DNA from: Zygnema cylindricum
Taxonomy: Eukaryota > Streptophyta > Zygnematophyceae > Zygnematales > Zygnemataceae
Direction of reading: 5' to 3'
Assembly: GCA_037447655.1 (NCBI GenBank)
Contig: JBBHKE010001486.1
Location: forward strand, 186,001 to 250,000
DNA: 64,000 bases
Shown here: positions 55,291 through 64,000 of the stretch, one piece after another
Layout: each line of letters opens with the position of its first letter
Numbering within the stretch: position 1 is the stretch's first letter
Notes under the pieces: model-generated
The model's input: the letters and a program-made list of their open reading frames with translations, nothing else
What the model was told of the DNA's origin: nothing
The model's database searches: none
Program-made: the position numbers and the translations under genes

Positions 55291-57487
55291 TCCCCTTAAT
55301 TCCTAGTCACTTTTCAATTTTAATCCACAGTTTTCTCTGCAATAAATAAACTTAGGGGAAGGTACTGCTTTTGTCATCATGTCTGCAATCATTTCTCTAT
55401 CAGTTTTATGAACCAGTTTAATAATTTATTTTCTACCTTCTCTATGACAAAGCTTAGTTTAATATCCATATGCTTAGCTTTGAAGTGATGTTTCGGATTA
55501 GCTGCAATAGAGATAGCAGCTTGATTATCACAAAAAACATTTTGAGTTCCAGACTTCATGAACCCAAGTTCTTCAAGAAGAGATTTAACCCACATTAATT
55601 CTTTGGTGGCAGCACAGGAAGCCATGTATTCAGCCTCCATAGTGGACTGAGCAACTATTTTTTGTTCCTTGCTACTCCACAACATGCACCGGATCCAATT
55701 TGCAACACATATCCAGTCGTACACCTCCTTAAAGTCACATCTCCATAACAGGCATCACTCCAAGTGGTGATGTCAGTGTGCTCCCCTCCCAAATGCAACC
55801 ATAATTCCCTTGTCCCCACTAGATATCTTATCACCCTTTTGGTAGCCTCCTAGTATCTCTTTCTTGGTTCATTTAGATTTCAACTAAGGACACCTACAGC
55901 TGCAGCTATATACGGACGGATACAGTTCACAGCTTGATTATCACAAAAAACATTTTGAGTTCCAGACTTCATGAACCCAAGTTCTTCAAGAAGAGATTTA
56001 ACCCACATTAATTCTTTGGTGGTAGCACAGGAAGCCATGTATTCAGCCTCCATAGTGGACTGAGCAACTATATTTTGTTGTTTGCTACTCCAACAACATG
56101 CACCGGATCCAATTTGCAACACATATCCAGTTGTACACCTCCTTAAAGGCACATCTCCATAACTGGCATCACTCCAAGTGGTGATGTCAGTGTGCTCCCC
56201 TCCCAAATGCAACCATAATTCCCTTGTCCCCACCTGATACCTCATCACCCTTTTGGCAACCTCCCAGTATCTCTTTCTTGGTTCATTTAGATTTCTAGTA
56301 AGGACACCTACAGCTGCAGCTATATCTGGACGGGTACAGTTCATAAAATAAATTAAACTGCCTACAATCAGCCGATAAGGGATATTTTCCATAAATTTTC
56401 TTTCTATCTCGTCCATCTCATCATTAATGATGAATATTCCTCCCTCTTCACTCCCCTCACTCACTTTCTTCAAATCCATGGGAGTAGTACATCCGTTTGC
56501 TTTCTCCATTTGAAATTTTTCTAGCATATTACCGATTGCTTCTTTTTGAGTGAGTCTTATAATTATATTCCCTCTATCTCTCTCCATCTGAATTCCCAAA
56601 ATGTACTTTGCTTCGCCAAGATCTTTCATATCATAACTGCTTCTAAGATCCCGTTTTAGTTTGTTAATTTTATCTAAGGACTTGCTTAAGACCAACAAAT
56701 CATCCACATAAATTGCAATAAATATCACTCCATTCTCATCCTTAAATAAATATATAGAGTGATCTGAACTAATTCTGATATACCCCAAACCGGTCAAAAA
56801 TTCGTCGAGCTTTATATTCCATTGTCGCGGGGCTTGCTTAAGCCCATAGAGTGATTTTATCAGTTTGCAAACTTTGTTTTCTTCCCCACTTTCCACGAAT
56901 CCTTCTGGTTGCCTCATGTAAGTTTCTTCTTCCAACTCTCTGTGCAAAAAGGTCGTTTTAATATCCATCTGGTGGATTTCCATATCCTCCGCTGCGGCTA
57001 TACTTAAAAGGATTCTAACTGAAGGAAATCTGACTACAGGTGCAAAGGTTTCTTCGTAGTCTATCCCCTCTTTCTGTGTATAACCTTTTGCAACTAACCT
57101 AGCTTTGTACCTCTCAATGGTATTATCCGGGTTTAATTTAAGTTTAAACACCCACTTACATCCGATCGGTTTTCGGTCCGGTGGACAATCTACCAACTCC
57201 CATGTTTTGGCTTCCATGATAGAGGCCATTTCTTCATTTATAGCAATGATCCACCGGCTACTTTCTGGAGTGTTTATGGCCTCTAAGTATGTTTGAGGTT
57301 CATCTGGGTGAGACAACTTTGTGAGTTGGTTATTTACTTTTCTTTCTTGAAGTCGTTTACTACTTCTTCTTCCCCCTTCAAAATCGGACGCCGGTATGGA
57401 AGGCATCCTTGGGTTTCGTTTTGGGAGATATTCAGCTCCCCTATCATCCAATTCTGGTGTCTCATCAAGTTCCTCATCGGTTTCCAC
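55291..57487 (-). pseudogene. Copia element D: intact RT with tandem-duplicated RNase H
   Basis: A 535-codon open frame (57487-55880) starts in the integrase-RT linker. RT has [50 protein letters not shown] and the catalytic YVDD at residues 260-263. RNase H follows with TTWSDASYGDVPL and STMEAEYMASC to VFCDNQA. There the frame enters a second copy of the preceding about 414 bp (duplication at 55516-56345) and stops. The second RNase H copy continues from another frame and ends at 55389 with the expected MDIKLSFVIEKVENK. This is the best-preserved RT in the window but is inactive as a whole element. Confidence 0.88.
55516..56345 (-). repeat. 414-bp in-frame tandem duplication within RNase H
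   Basis: The sequence from AGCTTGATTATCACAAAAAA onward occurs at about 55518 and 55931. The observed offset is 413 bp because the left copy lost one base near 55681. The unit covers the RT-RNase H connection and most of RNase H (N-C-T-R-P-D to C-D-N-Q-A). Confidence 0.85.
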
Positions 57488-58176
57488 TTCGTATTGTGGC
57501 GTTGCCTCGGGTGTTGTCCTTTCCTCCTTCTCCTTTGGTAGATCTGCAGATTTTTCTTTTTCTCCCTCTTCCTTCTCTTCATTTTCAAAGTCAAAGTCAG
57601 AAAACTAATCTGTTTCAAATCTGATTTTGAATTCCCTATTATATTTGAATGGATCAATGGACTTCTCTTCATTCATCACCACTATGTGTTTTACCAGAAT
57701 TATATCTCTCTTTTTCAAGTCATACACTCGGTATCCTTTTGTGCTCTCATCATATCCTATAAGATATCCTGGTTTCCCTCTCCCCTCTAACTTCCATTTA
57801 GTCTTATCGGAATCCAAACTGTAGACTTGACTTCCGTCATACACTGCTTCAAGACGTTGAGGCAATGGAGATTCTTCTTTCTCCAATCCGGTGCAGTCTC
57901 ATCAATAGTCCCATCCACAATGGATGACAAGTCCCTCTCTTCAAAGTAGGAGCTCAACATATTTTCCCAGTACAGGGAGTCAGATCCATCGAAAATAGGC
58001 AATTTGGGCGGTGGGCCCATAACCTCTTGAAGGTCATGGGCATATTGACTCCGCTGTGATCCGCTCCCACTAAGAGTCACACTTGCACCAGCTAGGATAT
58101 TCGTCCCTGGAGGAGCAGGTGGAGCACTAAGGCCAATAGGAGCACTTGCAGCAAGAGCTGAGCCATTATCAGACAT
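57488..58176 (-). pseudogene. Element D: gag N-terminus fused to integrase tail
   Basis: Gag starts at 58176 (MSDNGSALAASAPIGLSAPP), passes V-M-G-P-P-P-K-L-P-I-F-D-G and reaches about residue 115 (LHCLNVLKQCMTE). The sequence then continues, in a different frame, as the integrase tail (SQVYSLDSDKTKWKLEGRGK, PGYLIGYDESTKGYRVYDL). The rest of gag, protease and integrase core is deleted at about 57840. Confidence 0.8.
58010..58024 (-). other. Half-tRNA(iMet) primer-binding site of element D
   Basis: Forward GGTGGGCCCATAACC, 15 nt identical to the plant initiator tRNA-Met anticodon arm. On the minus strand it encodes V-M-G-P-P within gag. A possible LTR end (CTTCA) lies 3 nt upstream. Confidence 0.75.
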
Positions 58177-58821
58177 GTCAGCAAAAGCAAATCCAAAGAG
58201 GAATACTTATCAGACCTGATCAATACTGTAAGATGTGTAATTACAAATGAAAGAGGTCTTTCAACCAAGCAAACATGTACTATAAGCAAATCAAAGACAA
58301 TAGAGCACAAAACACCTTAAACTGTAATTAGTGCTCTCATTTCCTTAACTCTGTATAGAACGTACATTTTTTGTCAAATTGATCAATCCTAATTGATCTA
58401 AATACTCAAAAGATATAGAAAACATCAAGAACTTATGTACAAGGCTCACCTTAAAATCTACTGACAAAAATCTAAGTACTTGGACCAAAATTGTTTAGTA
58501 ACAATATCAGCACCCTAAATATCCGTGAGATATTTATCATGTCTACATTCTTAGGCAGCCGTACACACTAATTTACTCAAAAACAACTATTCGAGTAGAT
58601 ACTAAAAAGTCCACACTAAATATAGCAAATATCTAATATTTGGTTGTCCAAAAATATTTTAAGTCATATACTCTAATTTCTAAGACTTACTAAGGCTTAC
58701 TTTTCAATAAATCATTTCAAAAATAAAGCATCTTTCCTTTTTTGTAAGCGTATGCTTGTTGCTTTTGATCAGCCACCTGTTGTTGTTGAATCGCTCCACT
58801 CCTGTAGATGTTTAAAAAAGC
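58028..58821 (-). repeat. Probable 5' LTR/leader of element D
   Basis: The segment lies between the primer-binding site and an unrelated gag fragment. It includes the gag ATG (58174-58176). It has no evident similarity to the element's 3' LTR at 54399, so the element is either chimeric or this is a different LTR family. The outer border is not determined. Confidence 0.35.
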
Positions 58822-59243
58822 TTACCACATATCGACAGCCTTGCCCACATTGAGGTGCGGAGTAGCAACTACTTGAGTAAGATGCATGAGAATAAAATGA
58901 ATCGCCACCGTGTTGTTCAAATCCCAGATTTCAGTATCATTCACCCGTGTTTTTGAAACATCCCCTACTAGTAGAGATCCAGTGGCTTTAGGTGTGATTT
59001 TTTCCTTTCCCTTCTCCATGCATTTGTGTAACATGATACTTTCTTCGTCATCATCTACCTCCTCTGTCTTCATAGATCCTTATGAGAATCTGACTTCTCC
59101 AAAACTTGGTGGAACTCCTACATTTGCAGATGGCGGCCGCACACAACCACTCACAATGCCCCATAGACATTTTTAAATAAGTGTACCTTTTTATAGTCTC
59201 TTAGTATATGAACCCCGTTCCATTGAAAATGGGCGCCCTAGAG
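58822..59243 (-). pseudogene. Copia element F: gag N-terminal remnant
   Basis: The minus strand starts V-M-G-P-P-S-R-A-P-I-F-N-G at the primer site, meets a stop, and continues in part as IWDLNNTVAIHFILMHLTQV and GKAVDMW, the 'W-D-L-N-N-x-x-A' and 'A-x-D-M-W' pattern of Copia Gag. An Asp/Glu-rich segment (VDDDEESIMLH) lies between. It ends against the element D LTR. Confidence 0.6.
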
Positions 59244-59258
59244 GGTGGGCCCATAACC
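59244..59258 (-). other. Half-tRNA(iMet) primer-binding site of element F
   Basis: Forward GGTGGGCCCATAACC, identical to those at 58010 and 32490. Confidence 0.75.
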
Positions 59259-60040
59259 GGTAATTCTGTGTTCTACATTGACCCACAGAGTTTGCACCTT
59301 TTGTAAAGCCTTTATGATAATATTTTCCCTTTTGAATCTCGAACTCAATAGAAGCCACCCAGTCAGAAAATTATTTTGACCAGCCTCACCCTTGTGAGGA
59401 CGGGACTCTCTTGAGTCATACGTAAAAAGAATCTCTGAATTTGCTCCATTGAGCAGTAAGCTATGGCTAACCAAAGATGACCTATTTATACAAAACAGTC
59501 TCAGAGTGAGGCACTCCCAAAAATTTTCTAAGTCGTAAACCTTGGATACCTCTCTAAAAGTGGCCTTCCTAACCAATCAAATGACCGTACATTACAAAAA
59601 GGTACAGATGCCATTGTACTTCTTGTACGGCCATGGTAAAGCATGGCCGTCTCGTTGACTTTGCCAGTTCCTAAAGCATGGTTCCTCTCTTGTAATATTC
59701 GCTATCCACTAATATTTTCCACATGTCATCTGATGATGTTTCCTCCATAAACCGCCAAATATGCACTCTGATGCATCGGCTCTAAAATGAGCCGTCCGAT
59801 CTCAAACCAACATTTAATCTTGTCCGTTTAAATAAATACTACCGAGTTTGGTGGTTATCCTGTAGGACATAGAATCAAACCTTTGTCTGACTGCCTACCT
59901 TTTGCAGGGGGCTATGCCTCCGCTCCCTCGGTCTGTCTAAGGCATCCATGGCTGATTTCATTTTTCAGGGACTACGACAAGTGTAAGGACTTAAGACAAT
60001 CCTTGCACACACTGACAAAAGTAGAAATGTAGACAAATAC
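59259..60040 (-). repeat. 5' LTR of element F (L1-type)
   Basis: It shares the layout of the 32505 LTR: TAATTCTGTG at the end, 'gactctcttgagtca', 'gaatttgctcc', TATA-like 'tatttataca' and 'ggactacgacaagtgt' near the start. The outer border is approximate. Confidence 0.6.
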
Positions 60041-60094
60041 CCTCTTGAACAAATGTCTTTACATCTGCGAATAAACTCTGGGTGTGGTTTTCCG

Positions 60095-60583
60095 TGTCGA
60101 CGCACTCACTTTTGTGTGCCGACCCCTCTATCTAACACTTTTTCTGTACGGGTGTACTAATTATTGAGCAATTTTAGCGAGGATGACATATTTTGTACAC
60201 TACACTATTCAAACATAGTCCAAATTAGAGTTATTAACGTTAATTAAACTGTACCTATATTAGCGTAAAAAAATAATTAAAGTTATTAATCATATTTTAA
60301 GGTCGAGTACCAAAATTTGGGGGTGCCGAATTAGTGCAATTAACTTTTAATTACGCTGATTTGGCGCCTCCAAATTTTGACGGTCGATCCACAAATACTA
60401 TTTTGAAATTCAGTTTTTTTTTTATGTCAAAACAAGTACAGTGTAATTAGCCACATTTATTGATATTTGGACAATTTTGATTTAGTGTGGTCTGCAAAAA
60501 TTTGCCAATCTGTACTAAAATTGCTCATATTTTTGGCATAAACGTACAAAAAAAGTGTTAGATAATGGCATCGAAACTAGAAA
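60095..60583. mobile_element. Foldback (long inverted repeat) DNA element
   Basis: The left arm (ctaacactttttctgtacg, gagcaattttag, ccaaattagagtt) and right arm (ctaaaattgctca, cgtacaaaaaaagtgttag) are reverse-complementary in the same order. They meet at the centre in AATTTGGGGGTGCCGAATTA / inverted GATTTGGCGCCTCCAAATT. Nearly the whole approximately 450-bp sequence is one imperfect palindrome without coding capacity. A related single arm lies at 17400-17640. Ends and target duplication were not fixed. Confidence 0.65.
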
Positions 60584-60585
60584 GT

Positions 60586-61045
60586 AAACTTTTATTCCAA
60601 AAAGTGAGATTGAAATACAATTAAGGTACAAAGTAGTTAAAAAAAGGAGAAAGAACCTTTAAATACTACAAAAGCCAAAGGAGACTAAGGTAAAGAAAAC
60701 ATGTGATCTAGCTAAAATAACTACAACAACTAACGAGAACGAAACCCTCAAAATATAACTGTACATATAGGGAGAACCCTACGCGGCTTTAACAAACACA
60801 CGAGAAGATTGTGGATGTGGAATAGATCATTTGGTAAAGATCCGGAAGGCCCGGCTTGTCATCCACCACCATGTTTCGTCGCAAAAGTGTCTCGGCTTGC
60901 ACTCATTGAAGAGCCACTCACACACGTTGACAGTAAAAAACAACGAGAACGCTATAAAGAGGTCTCTTTAAACCCAGGTTCCAAATGTTTTCTTTACACA
61001 GTTTTGGAGGAAAGCATTGAAAGACTTCTCCAATGACCAAAATGA
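60586..61045 (-). pseudogene. LINE 3' end fragment
   Basis: The minus strand encodes LEKSFNAFLQNCVKKTFG and, in another frame, VALQ, stop, VQAETLLRRNMVVDDKPGLPDL, matching the end of the LINE at 18270-20791 (SLDKSFDDFLCNNAKRAF; ALQRPQAAALLPRSTMADDR). A T-rich 3' UTR with AATAAA follows at about 60597. 5' truncation is typical of LINE insertions. Confidence 0.7.
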
Positions 61046-61277
61046 ATCAGTGGCAAATAGGAGAAATTGGTCCGCCGGGTCTCTATGAGCTTAATCTCTT
61101 TCTTTAGAAGTCGCTAGGTCCCTACCCGCCACGCGCCCACGCGCATATGTAATGTCGCGTGAGAAGAAACGTGGGTCCCATTTGGATCTGTGATGACCAC
61201 ATCATTGAAGGTCCTTGTTGAAAAGAAGTAATTATTATTCACTTCTTATATTAGTCTCTAAAGAAGAGATATAATAG
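61046..61277. other. Spacer between LINE fragment and family-G LTR
   Basis: No recognisable feature. Confidence 0.3.
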
Positions 61278-64000
61278 TGTCATGTCGCATAGTCTCAGTT
61301 GCCTGCATGCATGGTTGCTATGCACGCGCGTACAATATTTTACACGCGCTCGCAATATTATGCACGCACAATATTGTTGCTCTTTGGTCTAAAATAGACC
61401 GCAGAAGCCACCCAAACTATCATGCAAAAAGCTAAGCGAAGCTAGGCCAATGAACAATCATATGAAATGCATCCTCCATATACGTATACAGACGCAACAA
61501 ACAACATTTAGGGTTTCATGGAATAATCAACATAAATAAACCCTATGACAACATCTAAGGTTTGATGGAATAATCGACATAAATAAACCCTAGGACAAAT
61601 GCATAAACAATGCATATCAAACATATATAAAATAACATAAATAAATAATAAAAACAAATGCATCACACATAAACAAGAGTATAATCAAAGTATAATCATT
61701 ATATCATTCAAAGTGCATAACCTAATCGGCAACCCTAAAAGTCTACATCTTCGGTCCCCACTTTACTAACCAGCATTGATTATTAATTCCTAACAAAGCT
61801 CATTCCTATATATACACTTGTGAGCTGTCAATGAATTGCTACATGTCAAAATAGCCAACGTACCTTCCACTAAGTAGTATTACATCATGAGAACCTATTA
61901 CGACAAATAATCCTAACTGTAAGTGTACACCTGAGTGTCGACCAATCATAAGAGTACACTTGTCTGCAAGTACGACACTGCATTCACACAAATTAAAATA
62001 CCGAAACCCTAATTGACCACCTAAATAGAAACTGTAATAATCAACACTAACATATTAATTCACGTAAGACAAAACAATGTTGTTTCAAATATTTATACCG
62101 ACGCGTCCGCAAAATACGCGTCGTAAGCGACAACTCGCTTAGTCACTCGTAGATAATTCCACGTAGTGAACCGACATCGTATATGTACGGTCCACCTAAT
62201 AAACACGTCATCAAACAATACGATCCCTTGGAAATATCGGCGGACGCCATCCGCCTTCCACGTGTACCACGAATCACTTGTCAAACAATCCGGAACGTCC
62301 AAAAATAAATATCGTGTGATTGACGCGATTTCGCGTCACCACTACATAAAAAATCTCGGCGGCCTTTATCCGCCGTCCGTCGCTCTTAATCGGCACCCTT
62401 GATGTCGCGCCGCGTGGTCATAAAAAATCCACTTGTCGAAACCTCATCAAGCTATCCAAATTAGTCCGTACCGTTACTACGTACTTCGCCATAAATGCCG
62501 CTGACCAAATAAAAAGTACAACTGTCCAAAATTGATACGCCGTACCGGCGGCGTCCTTTTTCATTAATGTGCCTGTCGCATTATATTTCGTACGGCCAAC
62601 GTACATTTTCAAACACTTCGAATATTTCAAAGTCGGATCGCTTCGCGATCCGCCGTCCATTTCTATTTCGCATTCCGTATTTTTCGTACGCTTCTTCGCG
62701 TCACTTAATTTGTACTTTTACGTCACCTTAAATTCATCCGTACATTTACCCCCCAACTACAAATCCATTCGAACCACCATATTACATTTGGTTACTAAGT
62801 ATGCGAACATGCGAGCGCACGCCTGTACGAAAATGAATCTTCCAAAAACAACAAATATTATGCATGCGCGCGTGATATTGTACACGCACGCACGATTTTG
62901 GCATGCACGCATGATTTTTGTTCATACGTGCGGTTTTATTCCGGTTCATTTATTTACACGTCAAATTGAATAGTAATAGTACCAATTTCGTGCGATATGT
63001 TTTGTTTTGTGCGTAGGTACACGATTTTAAAGTATGGAGGCGAAGTATCGTTTGGTGATGAAGCGCGATTTCTGCGAGTACTGTCGACGCTTCGATACCC
63101 TTCATTCATTGAAGTCGCGAACCCATGTAGGTTCGCGCATACATGTAGGTAGGGAGGGTTTTCCCTCGGACGGTGGATTTTGTTAGGCGTGTTGCAGACG
63201 ATGTTGGCCGCCTATTGGCCAATATCTTAAGTAGTTTCATTCATGTAAAGTAGGCTAGACTTAGGCTAGTTTCGCACTAGGCGTAGCGTAGCCCCTACTT
63301 AGGCTAATTCTCAGACTTAGAGAATTTAGCTTTTGGAGAAGAATTTTCTCTTGGCGGTTGAGCTTCTCTCTTGCTCACTCTCACCGATTGCCCACGTGTC
63401 TTTCTTTTCCTTGCTAGCTAGCTGTAGAGGCTAGATAGAGTAAGACTATTCACCTTGTTTTCTGCCCACGTTTTTAATCCACCCGGCCTAAGGCCATGTC
63501 CAAAAGGTTTCCTCCCAAGCTTTGTCATTTGGTGGAAGTGTGGGAGTGGAGATCGTGGGGGAGCATATTTGAACCTTGCTGTGCCTTCCTCAAGCAGCTT
63601 AACGGTTTGGTTGTGTGTGTGTGTCTTGCTTGTTTTTTGGTTAATTGTGAAAGAGTGTATTTTTGGCCGGATTTGGATTTTCCCTTGTTTCCGTTGGAAT
63701 ATTTCTTGTTTTGTTGTCACGACGAGATTACTCTTGTAGGGAATGTGATCAAGACCACAAGGCCAAGTGGCTACCTCTAAGCTTAGTATTTTTGTCCAAA
63801 ATAACATTTTCAAAAGTCTTTATTTTAAAACAAATTATAAAAAATACAAATTTTATTTTAGGAAAAAAAAAACATTTTATTTTGTTTACTTCTTTCTTGC
63901 TTTCAATCCTTGTCTTCTATCTAGTTGCCACTCTATTTTTGGTCTGCAGATCGCGATCTAAATTGGTGTCAAATATTAGGGTTAATCTGCGAATTTAGGG
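61278..64000 (+). repeat. Family-G LTR, copy with nested solo LTR, runs off the window
   Basis: It starts TGTCATGTCGCATAG at 61278, is interrupted by a solo LTR (61375-62853) and continues at 62854 with the same blocks as 21100-22800 (gcgaacccatgtaggttcgc at 63117, acttagagaatttagctttt at 63313). The window ends inside the LTR at 'aatttaggg'. Confidence 0.8.
61375..62853 (-). mobile_element. Solo L2-type Copia LTR, 1,479 bp, with 5-bp target duplication
   Basis: The minus strand starts TGTTGTTTTTGGAAG and ends CCAAAGAGCAACA. AATAT flanks both sides (61370-61374, 62854-62858). It shares 'ggatcgcttcgcgatccgcc' and 'ttacgtcacctta' with the L2 LTRs at 46137-46210. It sits in the minisatellite of the family-G LTR. 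Confidence 0.88.

Noticed and set aside
60809-61036. Plus-strand open frame of 75 codons as a gene
   Set aside because: It is antisense to a LINE 3' fragment whose minus-strand translation matches the other LINE copy.

Overview
The window looks like nuclear DNA of a green-lineage eukaryote, probably a streptophyte. It has a 12-exon gene with GT-AG introns, long intergenic DNA, and dense nested Copia and other LTR retrotransposons, LINE-like elements and small DNA transposons. A charophyte alga or early land plant fits the long introns and unusual Copia lineages, but that is inference. A run of 10 N (26135-26144) marks an assembly gap.

Layout. 1-13100 is the only clear host-gene territory. 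It holds the last exon of a protein-kinase-like gene (46-169), then a complete plus-strand gene (897-13066) for a tandem CCCH zinc-finger protein of about 2,000 residues with an Arg/Ser/Asp-rich N-terminus and an AT-hook/RG-rich C-terminus. All splice sites and phases can be read. One intron holds a decayed Copia pol fragment and another a 280-bp tandem duplication. 13100-18240 is mostly unassigned DNA with a tRNA-like tandem repeat and a possible foldback arm. 18270-20790 is a decayed LINE-type reverse transcriptase. 21074-33765 holds two copies of one LTR retrotransposon (here family G, gag with two zinc knuckles), one interrupted by a solo Copia LTR with a perfect target-site duplication. 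33766-60040 is a nest of at least six Copia elements in both orientations (here A, B, C1/C2, D, E, F plus a gag-only element). 60095-64000 holds a foldback DNA element, a LINE 3' end, and another family-G LTR interrupted by a solo LTR.

How the pieces relate. The Copia copies share an unusual primer-binding site, GGTTATGGGCCCACC or a shortened form. It is complementary to the anticodon arm of initiator tRNA-Met rather than to its 3' end, lies inside the gag reading frame and encodes gag residues V-M-G-P. This is the half-tRNA priming known from Drosophila copia, yeast Ty5 and Volvox Osser. Several LTRs of one family also carry an antisense tRNA-like (A box/B box) module. The gag-only element at 45347-50135 has matching LTRs and an intact 475-residue Gag but no polymerase, so it looks non-autonomous. 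One of its LTRs received a 217-bp MITE with perfect 22-bp inverted repeats and a TA target duplication. Nearly all other transposon reading frames are broken by stops (often TAG at Trp or Gln codons), frameshifts or deletions.
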